A stretch of DNA of 64,000 nt from Paenibacillus sp. FSL R5-0490 (GCF_001956215.1 NZ_MRTQ01000007.1:1-64000); one strand, 5' to 3'; shown: positions 7,356-16,774, counted from the first letter of the stretch. A program made the numbers and translations. The notes: generated by a model not told the origin, from the letters alone.

Positions 7356-8813
7356 TTAAGATACTTTTTCTTTCTGAACTTTGTAGCCTTCTTCCCAATA
7401 TTCGGCGTTTTTGATGCCCAATTTAGTAGAGTTAAATACTGGATCAAGTCCCTGCTTCTTCTGTGCTTCATAGTCTTTAAGCGCAAGCAGTGCAGGTTTC
7501 GCAAGTATAAGAATGGCAATAAGATTCAGCCATACCATTAAACCAAGACCTGCATCTCCGAGTGCCCAAGCAAGACCCGCTGTTTTGACTGCTCCATAGA
7601 AAGTTGATGCCAGCAAAACAACCTTCAATATATGAGTAGCAAGTTTGAGGTTTTTCCCTTTTATTAAATAAGTAACATTCGTTTCTGCCATATAGTAATA
7701 AGCCATAATCGTTGTAAAAGCGAAGAAGAACAGAGATACAGCAACAAATCCTGCACCGAATCCCGGCAATACGGATTCAACAGCAGCCTGTGTATATCCT
7801 GGGCCCGCTTCTACTCCAGGCAGATTTTCAAAAAGGAATGTCTTTCCATCTGTGCCAACAGTATTGAACATACCAGTGAACAAGATCATGAAAGCTGTTG
7901 CAGAACACACGAATAGCGTGTCAATGTAAACTGAGAAAGCCTGAACCAGTCCCTGCTTGACCGGATGGGAAACCTCAGCAGCTGCAGCAGCATGTGCTCC
8001 AGTACCCTGACCAGCTTCATTAGAATAAATTCCACGCTTTACTCCCCATGCAATTGCACTTCCGACAAGCCCCCCAAACATGGAGTCTGCAGCAAAAGCA
8101 CTTCGGAAAATCAATGAGAATACGGCAGGCAGTTCACCAATATTCATCCCGATAATAACTAATGATACTAGAATATAACCAATTGCCATAAAAGGAACAA
8201 CGTATTGGGCTACTGTAGCAATACGCTTAACACCGCCAAAAATAATTAAAGCTAAAAGTGCGATAATAATTGCGCCTGTAACGCTTTTATTGATTCCAAA
8301 TGCGTTTTCCATTCCCAAAGCAATAGAGTTGGACTGAATGCCAGGCATTAATATTGCCATTGCAAGCAAAGCAGAAATGGCAAAAAGAACGGCAAACCAT
8401 TTAATCCCTATACCTTTTTCAATATAAAATGCCGGTCCCCCGCGATACAGTCCGTCTTTCTTTTCTTTGTAAATCTGGGCAAGCGTTGACTCTATAAAAG
8501 CCGTAGCCGCTCCGATAAAGGCCATAGCCCACATCCAGAATACAGCACCCGGTCCACCCATTGCGATGGCAGTGGCAGTACCTGCGATGTTACCAGTTCC
8601 TACACGGCCGGAAAGAGCAATAGATAAGGCCTGGAATGAAGAAACGCCCGATTCGGAACTTTTACCCTGGAACATTAGCATAACCATGTCTTTAATATGT
8701 CTGACCTGCAGGAACCGCGTCAGGATTGTAAATAGCAACCCTATTGCAAGACAGATGTAGATAACAGGTGTACTCCATAAAATACCGTTTAGCTGATTAA
8801 CAAAAGCTTCCAA
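7356..8813 (-). CDS. alsT: Sodium:alanine (amino acid) symporter, AGCS family
   Basis: 485 residues with about eleven membrane segments. Family signatures include ALSGRVGTGNIAGTATAI near 70 and GVKRGIYSNEAGQGTGAHAAAAAEV near 260. AGCS proteins import alanine, glycine or glutamine with sodium. The most upstream start is TTG at 8813, with GGGGGAAG seven bases before it, so a TTG start is proposed. The gene is monocistronic, with a clear SigA promoter at 8863-8891 and its own terminator. Confidence 0.9.
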   Translation of the reverse strand: MEAFVNQLNGILWSTPVIYICLAIGLLFTILTRFLQVRHIKDMVMLMFQGKSSESGVSSFQALSIALSGRVGTGNIAGTATAIAMGGPGAVFWMWAMAFIGAATAFIESTLAQIYKEKKDGLYRGGPAFYIEKGIGIKWFAVLFAISALLAMAILMPGIQSNSIALGMENAFGINKSVTGAIIIALLALIIFGGVKRIATVAQYVVPFMAIGYILVSLVIIGMNIGELPAVFSLIFRSAFAADSMFGGLVGSAIAWGVKRGIYSNEAGQGTGAHAAAAAEVSHPVKQGLVQAFSVYIDTLFVCSATAFMILFTGMFNTVGTDGKTFLFENLPGVEAGPGYTQAAVESVLPGFGAGFVAVSLFFFAFTTIMAYYYMAETNVTYLIKGKNLKLATHILKVVLLASTFYGAVKTAGLAWALGDAGLGLMVWLNLIAILILAKPALLALKDYEAQKKQGLDPVFNSTKLGIKNAEYWEEGYKVQKEKVS

Positions 8814-8862
8814 ACAACTTCCCCCTTTTTAATATATATTCTGAATCTTTTTCCTATTAGGA

Positions 8863-8891
8863 ATTATAGAATAAATACTGTTATAAGACAA
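8863..8891 (-). promoter_or_regulatory. SigA promoter of alsT
   Basis: On the minus strand TTGTCT (8891-8886), a 17-bp spacer and TATAAT (8868-8863). Confidence 0.7.
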
Positions 8892-9022
8892 TGTTTTTTT
8901 AACGGACTGTGGGAATAATGTCATAGAAGTTTCTGGATTCCCTGAATAAAGCGGTTTTCTTCTTAGTTGAGAGGTTATATAAAAATTAGAGTGATAGCAT
9001 AACCCTTCCTATTTTTTGTAAT

Positions 9023-9052
9023 TTTCGTTATTATATATTTAGGGAAACGAAA
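9023..9052. promoter_or_regulatory. Inverted repeat in front of the MFS exporter
   Basis: TTTCGTT (9023-9029) and AACGAAA (9046-9052) are exact inverted repeats with a 16-bp spacer, 28 bp before the start codon. The placement suits a repressor operator. No regulator gene is adjacent, so the factor is unknown. Confidence 0.35.
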
Positions 9053-9079
9053 TGTTGACCGGAAAGAAGTGTTTCAAAT

Positions 9080-10288
9080 ATGGTAAAACAGACGAAAAGA
9101 AATTTAATGATTATGTGGTTTGCTAATTTCTTTGTAGCAGGCAGCATGACAATGGTGCTTCCCTTTATTTCGTTATATATAGAAAGCTTTGGCGACCATT
9201 CTCCAGCCTATGTGCAGCATTGGTCAGGGTGGACGTTTGCCATTACATTTGTAACCGCATTTCTTTTTTCTCCTGTCTGGGGAAGAATAGGGGACCTTTT
9301 TGGGCGCCGGAAAATATTGATTCTGTCAGGAATCGGAATGGGGATATCCATCTTCCTGATGGGATATGTGACAAACGTCTGGCAGCTGTTTTTTCTCAGG
9401 CTGTTTACGGGAATTTTTACTGGCTTCATCGGTATGTCCCAGGCGTTCATTTCTACGCAGACTCCGAAGGAAATTGCCGGCAGGGTGATGGGGACACTGC
9501 AGACCGGAAGCATCACAGGTTCATTGATGGGCCCTCTTCTTGGCGGAGTCCTTGCAGATTTATTCGGATTTTCAGATACCTTCAAATGGACCTCCATCGC
9601 CATCTTTGTTTCCGCGTTTCTTGTTTTTTTCACAAAAGAACACAAAATTCAAACTCAAAAGGGCGAGAAAACGCGGTATTCAAGCAAGGCGGTCATTCAG
9701 CATATTATCAGTAATCCCATCCTGCTGACAGTTATGCTGATATCAACGCTTGTTCAGATCGCACACTTCAGCATCCAGCCTATCCTATCCCTATATGTCA
9801 GCGAATTGCACGGACCGGAAAATCTGGCGTTTTTTGCGGGGATTGCCTTTTCAGCTGCAGGGCTTGGCAACTTGCTGATGGCCAGGCAATGGGGGAAAAT
9901 TGGGGATCAGTACGGCTATATTAAAACATTGGTTGTTCTCCTCTTCCTTGCAGGCGTGTTTTATCTGCCGGGCGGATTTGTCTCAAACATGTGGCAGCTT
10001 GTTCTTGTCCGCTTTGCACTTGGTGTCACCATCGGAGGCATCATTCCTGTCCGGATCGCCTATATCCGCCAGGAAGCACCCGTTGCTATGCAAGGTGAAG
10101 TGCTTGGGTACAACACAAGTCTTCGCTTTTTCGGGAATATAATAGGTCCCGTTATCGGCGGTATGATATCAGGCTATCTTGGCTTTTCGGCCGTATTTGT
10201 CGTCACAAGTTTCCTCCTCATCTTAAGCGGACTGATTCTGCTCGGTGCGATGAACCGCCATCCAAAGCTTGCGAAGGATTCTTATTAA
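9080..10288 (+). CDS. MFS multidrug-type efflux transporter (DHA1)
   Basis: 402 residues with twelve membrane segments. Motif A appears as GRIGDLFGRRK near residue 72. The antiporter motif C-like segment GSITGSLMGPLLGG lies near 145. This is the pattern of proton-driven DHA1 drug exporters; the substrate cannot be read from the sequence. The gene stands alone, convergent with the CoA-disulfide reductase gene and sharing a bidirectional terminator. A GGAAAG ribosome site is weak but well placed. Confidence 0.85.
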   Translation: MVKQTKRNLMIMWFANFFVAGSMTMVLPFISLYIESFGDHSPAYVQHWSGWTFAITFVTAFLFSPVWGRIGDLFGRRKILILSGIGMGISIFLMGYVTNVWQLFFLRLFTGIFTGFIGMSQAFISTQTPKEIAGRVMGTLQTGSITGSLMGPLLGGVLADLFGFSDTFKWTSIAIFVSAFLVFFTKEHKIQTQKGEKTRYSSKAVIQHIISNPILLTVMLISTLVQIAHFSIQPILSLYVSELHGPENLAFFAGIAFSAAGLGNLLMARQWGKIGDQYGYIKTLVVLLFLAGVFYLPGGFVSNMWQLVLVRFALGVTIGGIIPVRIAYIRQEAPVAMQGEVLGYNTSLRFFGNIIGPVIGGMISGYLGFSAVFVVTSFLLILSGLILLGAMNRHPKLAKDSY

Positions 10289-10290
10289 AT

Positions 10291-10326
10291 AAAAATGAAG
10301 CCGGCAGAAATGCCGGCTTCATTTTT
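10291..10326. terminator. Bidirectional terminator
   Basis: AATGAAGCCGGCA and its reverse complement around GAAA, with A and T runs on the two sides. It serves the convergent MFS and CoA-disulfide reductase genes and overlaps the latter's stop codon. Confidence 0.9.
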
Positions 10327-11656
10327 ATTTCGCTGCATTGCTTGCAATATGGACAGCATCCCAAACACCCGCAAACGGCGGGGCATAACAAAGATCCACC
10401 ATGCCAAGCTCTTCTGCTGCCATATTGTTGTGGATGGCAACGGCAAATACATCAATTCGAAGGACCACTCCTTTATTTCCGATGGCGTGGGCTCCGAGAA
10501 TTCGGTTTGTTCCTTTCTCACATATCAGCTTGATCCAGATAGGAGTCTGATTCGGGTAGTAGTCTGGATGATCGGCCGCTTTTACAAATTCAGTTGTGTA
10601 GCCAATATCAAGCTTTTTGGCATCCTCCTCGGAAAGCCCCGTTCTCCCAAGCTCCATATCAAAAATTTTAATCGCAGCACTTCCCAAAGTTCCCACATAT
10701 TTTTCATGACTGCCGGCTATATTGCCACCAGCCAGGCGGCCGCATTTATTCGCATTTGTTCCCAGCGGAATATAATCGTTTTCTTCAAGCACCTTGTGAT
10801 AAACCTGAGCGCAGTCCCCCGCAGCATAAACACTTTCAATATTTGTCCGCATTTCACGGTCGATGATAATGGCACCATTTTCCGCCATCTCTATTCCCGA
10901 CCCTTCCAGAAACTTCGTAGCAGGCTTTACACCAACAGCAACAAGCACTAAGTCTGCTTTATAAATGCCTTTATCCGTTTTTACACTCTCCACTTTCCCA
11001 TTGCCGCTAAAGCTCTCTACCTTTTCACCCAGATTCAGTTCTACGCCGTTATCACGGATTTCTTTTTCAGCTATATCGGTTATTTCCTTGTCAAAAGGAG
11101 CCAGGATTCTCTCCCCCATTTCAATAACACGGACATTTTTACCGAGGGTTTTCATCGCTTCAACCACTTCAATACCTATATAGCCACCGCCGACGATAAC
11201 AACATCTTGCACTTCAGGTTTGTGGGAAATTTCTTTTAATACCATTCCATCTTCGAGTGTCTTCAGCACATAAATGTTCTCGAGATCGGCTCCCGGGAAT
11301 GGGGGCATGATCGGAAACGTGCCTGTCCCTATCATCAGCTTGTCGTATGTATCCGTAAAGGTTTTGCCTGATGCAAGGTCTTTAACCGTTACTTCCTTTT
11401 TGTTTGTATCCACTTTTAAAACTTCATGCTGCAGATGTGTATTAATGTTCCTCTCAGAAAATTGCTCCTGTGTTCTAGCGATCATTTTCCGGTAATCGTC
11501 ATTTTCACCGGAAATATAGTAAGGAAGACCGCAGGCACCGTAGGATAAAAACTTGCCTTTTTCATACACGGTAATCTCCGCTTTTTCGTCCATTCTCCTT
11601 AATTTCGATGCGGCTGACATACTTGCAGCCACCCCGCCAATGACTAGCAGTTTCAT
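10325..11656 (-). CDS. cdr: CoA-disulfide reductase
   Basis: 443-residue flavoprotein of the pyridine nucleotide-disulfide oxidoreductase family. The N-terminal FAD motif is VIGGVAASMSAA. A single redox cysteine, Cys42 in SYGACGLPYYISG, is the signature shared by CoADR and NADH oxidases. The NAD(P)H motif VIVGGGYIGIE lies near 155, and the C-terminal dimerisation part contains YAPPFAGVWD. It probably reduces CoA disulfide with NAD(P)H, maintaining the CoA thiol pool in bacteria that lack glutathione. An NADH oxidase or persulfide reductase role is possible. GAGGAGAG precedes the ATG. No CoADR-rhodanese fusion is present. Confidence 0.85.
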   Translation of the reverse strand: MKLLVIGGVAASMSAASKLRRMDEKAEITVYEKGKFLSYGACGLPYYISGENDDYRKMIARTQEQFSERNINTHLQHEVLKVDTNKKEVTVKDLASGKTFTDTYDKLMIGTGTFPIMPPFPGADLENIYVLKTLEDGMVLKEISHKPEVQDVVIVGGGYIGIEVVEAMKTLGKNVRVIEMGERILAPFDKEITDIAEKEIRDNGVELNLGEKVESFSGNGKVESVKTDKGIYKADLVLVAVGVKPATKFLEGSGIEMAENGAIIIDREMRTNIESVYAAGDCAQVYHKVLEENDYIPLGTNANKCGRLAGGNIAGSHEKYVGTLGSAAIKIFDMELGRTGLSEEDAKKLDIGYTTEFVKAADHPDYYPNQTPIWIKLICEKGTNRILGAHAIGNKGVVLRIDVFAVAIHNNMAAEELGMVDLCYAPPFAGVWDAVHIASNAAK

Positions 11657-11757
11657 TCGGAATCTCTCCTCACGTTCAATAAGGTATTCAAGATAGGTTT
11701 CGTTAAAAGGTTGAAATTATACAGAATTCCTATACCCTTATAGCTATCCCTTTTTGG

Positions 11758-12546
11758 CTATTTTAAAACGTTTTTCAGGACTTCTTCCGTTACTCTCCGA
11801 ACAATATTGTCGATCATTTCTTCTGGCAGGCCGGGAGCTGTCCGGATTTCCTTATCACTTTTCGGAACCGGTATTCCGCCTGTTTTAATGCCCATTTTCT
11901 CCCGGATTGAGATCAGCTCTGCAATTTGTCCAGTGCTCAGTTCGTTTGACTTTTGAATGATTTGTTCGGAATACATCAGCATAAGTGCATAGTGTTCCAG
12001 TGACTCCATCCGGAAATAGGCCTCTGTTATGTCCCTGCCCCAGGTTAGTGCGCCATGATTCGCTAAAAGTACAGCATTGTAATCCCTGCAGTATGGAGCA
12101 ATAGAATCCGGCACTTCCTGTGTCCCGGGGGTGGCATAAGGGGCTACGGGCACTTTGCCAAGCAAAACTACCGCCTCCGGAGAAACGGGCTTTTCAAGAC
12201 TGATTCCGGCTATGGCAAATGATGTGGCCACAGGCGGATGGGCATGGACAACAGCCTTTGCTTCAGGGTTTTCCTGATATACTCTGAGGTGCATCTTTAC
12301 TTCTGAAGATGGGTTCAGCTTCCCTTCCAGAATATTGCCTGAAAGGTCCATCTTAACCATCATATCCGGTGTCATAAACCCTTTGCTCACTCCGGTTGGT
12401 GTTGTCCAGAGTTCACGTTCATTCACTTTAATGGAAATGTTTCCGTCGTTTGCAGCCACGAAGTTTTTATTGTATATTCTTCTGCCGATTTCGCAGATGA
12501 GTTCCTTTGCTTCCTGGTCATTAAGATATGTGTTACGAACAGCCAC
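11758..12546 (-). CDS. Class II aldolase (fuculose-phosphate aldolase-like) with amphipathic C-terminal tail
   Basis: 262 residues. The class II aldolase/adducin fold is complete by about residue 215. Zinc ligands are His101 and His103 (HAHPP) and His164 (ANHGA), with Glu82 as the probable catalytic residue. It should cleave a sugar phosphate such as L-fuculose- or ribulose-1-phosphate; the substrate is unknown. It is about 45 residues longer than E. coli FucA. The extra part is a Pro/Gly-rich linker (about 222-240) and an amphipathic helix (241-262). That arrangement resembles microcompartment encapsulation peptides, but no shell gene is nearby. A GTG start with GGGAG nine bases upstream is used. 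Confidence 0.8.
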   Translation of the reverse strand: MAVRNTYLNDQEAKELICEIGRRIYNKNFVAANDGNISIKVNERELWTTPTGVSKGFMTPDMMVKMDLSGNILEGKLNPSSEVKMHLRVYQENPEAKAVVHAHPPVATSFAIAGISLEKPVSPEAVVLLGKVPVAPYATPGTQEVPDSIAPYCRDYNAVLLANHGALTWGRDITEAYFRMESLEHYALMLMYSEQIIQKSNELSTGQIAELISIREKMGIKTGGIPVPKSDKEIRTAPGLPEEMIDNIVRRVTEEVLKNVLK

Positions 12547-12669
12547 GGCTGTCAGCTCCCTTCCTATTCACATCCACTCCCTATTGTATAATCAAAATTA
12601 ATTTGTTTCAGCCTTTTCTATTAGTTTCATGGTTCGTCAAAATTAGATCATTTCCGCGGAAATATTATT

Positions 12670-12703
12670 AAAAACCGCCTGATCCGAGATCAGACGGTTT
12701 TCG
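12670..12703 (-). terminator. Intrinsic terminator of the second subtilase
   Basis: AAACCGtCTGATC and GATCAGgCGGTTT arms, followed on the minus strand by a T-run. Confidence 0.8.
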
Positions 12704-12722
12704 GGGGTATGATTCTGTCCGT

Positions 12723-13994
12723 TTATTTTACGCGCGGGTATCCGAAGCCTGACGCATAGTCGTCACCAGCTGCTGCTCCATATCCGCCTTTAATGTCATA
12801 TTGCTTGGCACGGTTTTGAAGCTCTGTGCGAAGCTGAGTATGGCTCATGGATGGGCTGGAAGACCAAATTTTTGCTGCAAGGCCTGCTACGTGAGGTGTT
12901 GCCATGGATGTTCCGCTGATCGTATTGTAGCCTCCGTTATACCACGTAGATTCGATGCTTGCACCAGGAGCAGACACTTCCACGTCTTTTTCCTGAATGA
13001 CATAGTCGCCGTCCGTGTTAGGGTTGCCACGGGATGAGAAGTTGGCTACACGGTATGTACCGTTTTGCTGAACGTTTTCAAGAGCTGCAACCGCGATCGC
13101 ATTCTTCAGAGCTCCAGGATAGCCGATTGTATTAGCGCTGTAGCCTGAGTTTCCTGCTGCGGCAACAACAAGGACACCTTTGCTGTATGCGTAATCAACC
13201 GCACTGCTGATGAGAGAATCCTTGCCGCTTGAACCAAGGGACATATTAATGACCACTTTAGAGCCAGTACGGGATGCTTCGTCAGCTACGTGGCGGATTG
13301 CTCCTGCAATATCATCTGAATATCCCGAACCATTATCTCCAAGGACTTTATATGCCCATAACTTCGCCTGTGGAGCCACTCCATAGATTCCCTGACCATC
13401 ATATCCTCCATGTGCTAAAACCGTCCCGGCTACATGTGTGCCATGGCCCTGGCGATCGGTACAAGAACCATTGACAAGCGGAGTGGATTGAGTAAAGTCC
13501 TTACATTGCTCTGCAGAGCCTTCCAGGTCAATGTGGCTTGTATAAACGCCAGTATCAAGAACAGCTACCTTAATGCCGCTTCCGCCTGACGTACTCGTAA
13601 TGCTGCTGTTATTATAGATCGAAGCAATTCCCCATGGTGTTTGATCACTAGGATATCCTGCTGCCTGAATAGAAACTGAATCTTTCTTGGACGCCTCTGT
13701 TCTGGCAGTATCAAGAGTAACTTCGCTTACTTTTTCAATCTTTAAGTTCTTATTTTTCAGGAGTGCCTGGTATTGCTTAGCATTAACCTCTGCAGTCATG
13801 CCATCGCTCCCAAAATCCCAGCGCTTGTCCACCTGTGAATTCACACTGGCTTTAGCATTTGCCGGACCCTGGATCAATACCCGGTAGGTTTCATTTTGGG
13901 TCTCCGGTTCTTTTGCGAATGCCCCCGCTGTGAAAACCGATAAACCCATGGTCATACTTAGAAGTGCTGCTCCTAATGCCCTTTTTTTCTTCAT
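12723..13994 (-). CDS. Secreted subtilisin-family serine protease (S8), paralogue of 2953-4209
   Basis: 423 residues with the same layout as the protease at 2953: signal peptide, I9-like propeptide, and a peptidase S8 domain with Asp147, His184 and Ser363. The mature parts are nearly collinear, including the two cysteines near 164 and 178 and the C-terminus (GFGYPRVK versus GFGFPRVK). The propeptides diverge more. Ribosome site GAGAGGAG. It is an exported protease, probably a feeding or degradative enzyme. The two copies are in opposite orientation about 9 kb apart, implying an old duplication. Confidence 0.93.
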   Translation of the reverse strand: MKKKRALGAALLSMTMGLSVFTAGAFAKEPETQNETYRVLIQGPANAKASVNSQVDKRWDFGSDGMTAEVNAKQYQALLKNKNLKIEKVSEVTLDTARTEASKKDSVSIQAAGYPSDQTPWGIASIYNNSSITSTSGGSGIKVAVLDTGVYTSHIDLEGSAEQCKDFTQSTPLVNGSCTDRQGHGTHVAGTVLAHGGYDGQGIYGVAPQAKLWAYKVLGDNGSGYSDDIAGAIRHVADEASRTGSKVVINMSLGSSGKDSLISSAVDYAYSKGVLVVAAAGNSGYSANTIGYPGALKNAIAVAALENVQQNGTYRVANFSSRGNPNTDGDYVIQEKDVEVSAPGASIESTWYNGGYNTISGTSMATPHVAGLAAKIWSSSPSMSHTQLRTELQNRAKQYDIKGGYGAAAGDDYASGFGYPRVK

Positions 13995-14332
13995 CCTTTT
14001 TCTCCTCTCAAGTCTATATTTTTCTGTCGATTCCTGTTGTATTTAAAGTATATTTAAAATATTCAGACTCTAACAATATGCTAAAATGTTTAATTCTCAG
14101 ACTTTAGAATCAGGCATTGAAACATAGCTTCTAAAAAAGTAACAGGCATTTTGACTGATTTACAAATTTTTTCTACTTTCTACATGTTGTTTAATTCATA
14201 ATTTTTCCAGAAATAAATAAATTACCTCAAAAAAATTAGTTCCTTTGATAGATACAAAGAGTGAAATTACACTTCGTTTTTATGGATGTCAGGGATATTT
14301 TCCTAGTTAAACGCTTTAAAGATATGAAGAAT
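13995..14332. other. Noncoding gap upstream of the second subtilase
   Basis: An AT-rich stretch of about 340 bp between the subtilase start and the mtnA terminator. It presumably holds the protease promoter and control sites. I see no convincing ORF, RNA gene or perfect consensus promoter. Confidence 0.5.
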
Positions 14333-14366
14333 AAAAAACCTCCTAACCGCTTGGTCAGGAGGCTAT
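14333..14366 (-). terminator. Intrinsic terminator of mtnKA
   Basis: GCCTCCT and AGGAGGT arms followed by TTTTTTATT on the minus strand. Confidence 0.8.
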
Positions 14367-14372
14367 TTCTTC

Positions 14373-15437
14373 TTATTTGAACATCTTTGGAAGGCTTTCT
14401 GTGTAAGGTGCATACGCGATGCCATTTTCCGTGATAATGCCTGTGATCAGTTCATTATCTGTTACATCGAATGCGGGATTATAGGTTTTTACACCATCTG
14501 GCGCCATCGGCTTTTCGTACCATTTAGAAGTAATCTCTTCTGAATCTCTTAATTCAATATGGATATCGTCCCCTGTTTTGCATGCGAGATCGACTGTTGA
14601 CAGCGGAGCACAAACATAGAAAGGTATATTATAATGTTTTGCGAGAATTGCGACGCCGGATGTGCCAATCTTATTGGCTGCATCCCCATTGGCTGCAACA
14701 CGGTCACAGCCGACAAGAACCGCTTGAATCTTGCCTTCTTTCATGACGATGCTGGCCATGTTATCGCAGATCAGTGTAACATCGACACCTGCTTCTTCGA
14801 GCTCCCATGCAGTCAGGCGTGCCCCCTGCAGAAGCGGGCGGGTTTCATCGGCGTATACTTTAAAATCATATCCCTTTTCCTGTCCTAAATAAATCGGAGC
14901 AAGGGCTGTCCCATATTTAGCAGTAGCAATTGTTCCGGCATTACAGTGTGTCAGAATGCCCCATCCAGGCTCAAGTATAGAAAGCGCGTGCTGTCCGATC
15001 GACTCGCAAACTTTTTCATCCTCAGCACGAATTTTTTCTGCTTCCTCTTTCAGGGCCTGCTTTATTTCCGCAGCAGCTTTGCCTTCTTCCTTCTGGAAAC
15101 GGGCTTCCATGCGATCGAGTGCCCAAAACAGATTGACAGCAGTTGGCCGTGATGACGCAAGGTATTCCTTCGCTTTCTTAAAGTCCAGATAAAGTTCTTC
15201 ATAGCTTTCTGCTGCTGATTGCTTTGTGCCCAAATAAACACCATAAGCCGCGGCTATGCCAATGGCAGGTGCACCTCGTACCTTTAAATGATAGATTGCA
15301 CCCCAAATATCCTTTAATTCTTTTAAATGCAAAAAGTTCTTTTCATTCGGCAGAACTGTTTGATCTAATAGAATGAGTGTATTGTTTTCATCGTCCAATC
15401 TCACAGACTGGATCACATCCACTGGTTTCCCCATCAT
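14373..15437 (-). CDS. mtnA: Methylthioribose-1-phosphate isomerase
   Basis: 354 residues from the ATG at 15437 (another ATG follows immediately). AGGAGG sits just upstream, and an earlier in-frame start at 15464 would overlap mtnK. Signatures of the eIF2B-like isomerase family are RGAPAIGIAAAYG, THCNAGTIAT with the catalytic Cys, and GCDRVAANGDAANKIGT with the catalytic Asp. It converts methylthioribose-1-phosphate to methylthioribulose-1-phosphate in the methionine salvage pathway. It begins ten bases after the mtnK stop, so the two form an operon. Confidence 0.95.
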   Translation of the reverse strand: MMGKPVDVIQSVRLDDENNTLILLDQTVLPNEKNFLHLKELKDIWGAIYHLKVRGAPAIGIAAAYGVYLGTKQSAAESYEELYLDFKKAKEYLASSRPTAVNLFWALDRMEARFQKEEGKAAAEIKQALKEEAEKIRAEDEKVCESIGQHALSILEPGWGILTHCNAGTIATAKYGTALAPIYLGQEKGYDFKVYADETRPLLQGARLTAWELEEAGVDVTLICDNMASIVMKEGKIQAVLVGCDRVAANGDAANKIGTSGVAILAKHYNIPFYVCAPLSTVDLACKTGDDIHIELRDSEEITSKWYEKPMAPDGVKTYNPAFDVTDNELITGIITENGIAYAPYTESLPKMFK

Positions 15438-15447
15438 GCTGCCTCCT

Positions 15448-16671
15448 CTAGAATCTTTTTTCACAGTCTTTTAAAGTACGCACAAAATCCGCTCCTGTTT
15501 TAAAAGATTCCCTATCCATAATAAACATTTTTCCGGCTGCCAGACAAATCATTTCTGCTGCAGCTCTGCTGGTGTAATCTTTAATGGATGTGACATCCTT
15601 TACGGATGCCAGCCCGATAATTCTCCTGCACAATTCAAGTCCTGTGACGGCTGCTGTGTCACGCAGGATTGTATCAAGATAGTATTCCTTAAAGCCTTCA
15701 TAGCTGGCTGTTTGTTCAGTTGCCTTCTCATCCCAGGCCTGCAGGAATTTCGTTTGGAATAAGTCGATAATATCTTCTATTGTGTTTTCAAGATAACCAA
15801 GCTGATCGGTTCTTGCTCCATCTTCAGTGATGGTATATTTCGCGTTTACATAGGCGAAAATCAGGTTGGCAATCACGTTGCCGACATCGTATCCGGCAGG
15901 GCCGTAAAAGGCGAACTCAGGATCAATGATCTTGGTGGAATTTTCTTTCACAAAAATTGAGCCTGTGTGCAGATCCCCATGCAGGAGGGACTGGGCATTT
16001 GTCATAAACTCAAATTTAAGCTTAGCCGTTTCAAGCTGAAGCTTAGGATCCTCCCAAATTTCCTTTTTGGCAAATTCCCTGGTGCCTTCAAACACTTCAT
16101 TTCTCACACAATCGTAAAACGGTTCTGTGAAGACGAGATCCTCTGAAATTTCGCATAGTTCCGGGTTGATAAACTTTTTGACAAGCTCTTTCTTTTCCTT
16201 ATGCCCCATTACGACATCTGAAGTAAGCAATAAGGTATTTACCAGGAAGCTTGAGATATGGTCAGCAAACAGCGGGAATTTCTCATGCTGCATTAAGGCT
16301 GTTCTCATTATAGTGTAATCTGACAGATCCTCCATTGCTGTACAATTCATTACGGGATCGTAGTTAAACACTTGTGGCACGAAGCCTGGAGCTAGCTTGT
16401 TTTGCAGATCAAGAATTTCGTATTCAATGCGGTTGCGGTCAGGAGACAGCTTAAATTCATCAGATATTCTGGCAACCGGTCCGGCCTGCTTGATAATCAG
16501 CGACTTCTTGTGTTTATAGTCAGTCAGCCTGAATACATAGTTCAAATTGCCATCGCCAATTTCCCTGCAGTCCAATTCAGCATCTGGAGAAAAATAACTC
16601 AGCCTTGTTTTGGCATATTCAATGGCTTCCTGTTCAGTCATTGTAAAATAAGCGGATGTAAAAACAGTCAT
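15448..16671 (-). CDS. mtnK: S-methyl-5-thioribose kinase
   Basis: 407 residues with an aminoglycoside phosphotransferase-like fold. An IGDGNLNYVFR nucleotide loop lies near 42. The catalytic HGDLHTGSI near 235 is followed by the metal-binding IDPEFAFYGPAG. It phosphorylates methylthioribose produced from SAM-derived methylthioadenosine and feeds MtnA directly downstream. GGGAGG lies eight bases before the ATG. B. subtilis mtnKA is controlled by a SAM (S-box) riboswitch. Here only about 150 bp separate the start from the previous gene and no S-box motif is seen, so control appears different. Confidence 0.95.
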   Translation of the reverse strand: MTVFTSAYFTMTEQEAIEYAKTRLSYFSPDAELDCREIGDGNLNYVFRLTDYKHKKSLIIKQAGPVARISDEFKLSPDRNRIEYEILDLQNKLAPGFVPQVFNYDPVMNCTAMEDLSDYTIMRTALMQHEKFPLFADHISSFLVNTLLLTSDVVMGHKEKKELVKKFINPELCEISEDLVFTEPFYDCVRNEVFEGTREFAKKEIWEDPKLQLETAKLKFEFMTNAQSLLHGDLHTGSIFVKENSTKIIDPEFAFYGPAGYDVGNVIANLIFAYVNAKYTITEDGARTDQLGYLENTIEDIIDLFQTKFLQAWDEKATEQTASYEGFKEYYLDTILRDTAAVTGLELCRRIIGLASVKDVTSIKDYTSRAAAEMICLAAGKMFIMDRESFKTGADFVRTLKDCEKRF

Positions 16672-16745
16672 GCAAAAAGCCTCCCATACGAATCTTTATA
16701 ATTGTATCTATAATTTGTTAATTTAATATATTTGAAAATATCTAA

Positions 16746-16774
16746 ATACTATCATGTGACTTGGTGTTCGACAA
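16746..16774 (-). promoter_or_regulatory. SigA promoter of mtnKA with overlapping TTGTCGAA
   Basis: On the minus strand TTGTCG (16774-16769), a 17-bp spacer and TAGTAT (16751-16746). TTGTCGAA at 16774-16767 equals the Spo0A box consensus, but an 8-mer is expected about twice by chance here and another copy lies in the terminator near 58975. Confidence 0.45.

Noticed and set aside
10295..10951. 218-codon plus-strand frame opposite the CoA-disulfide reductase
   Set aside because: Antisense to conserved flavoprotein coding sequence, starts inside a terminator, no ribosome site.
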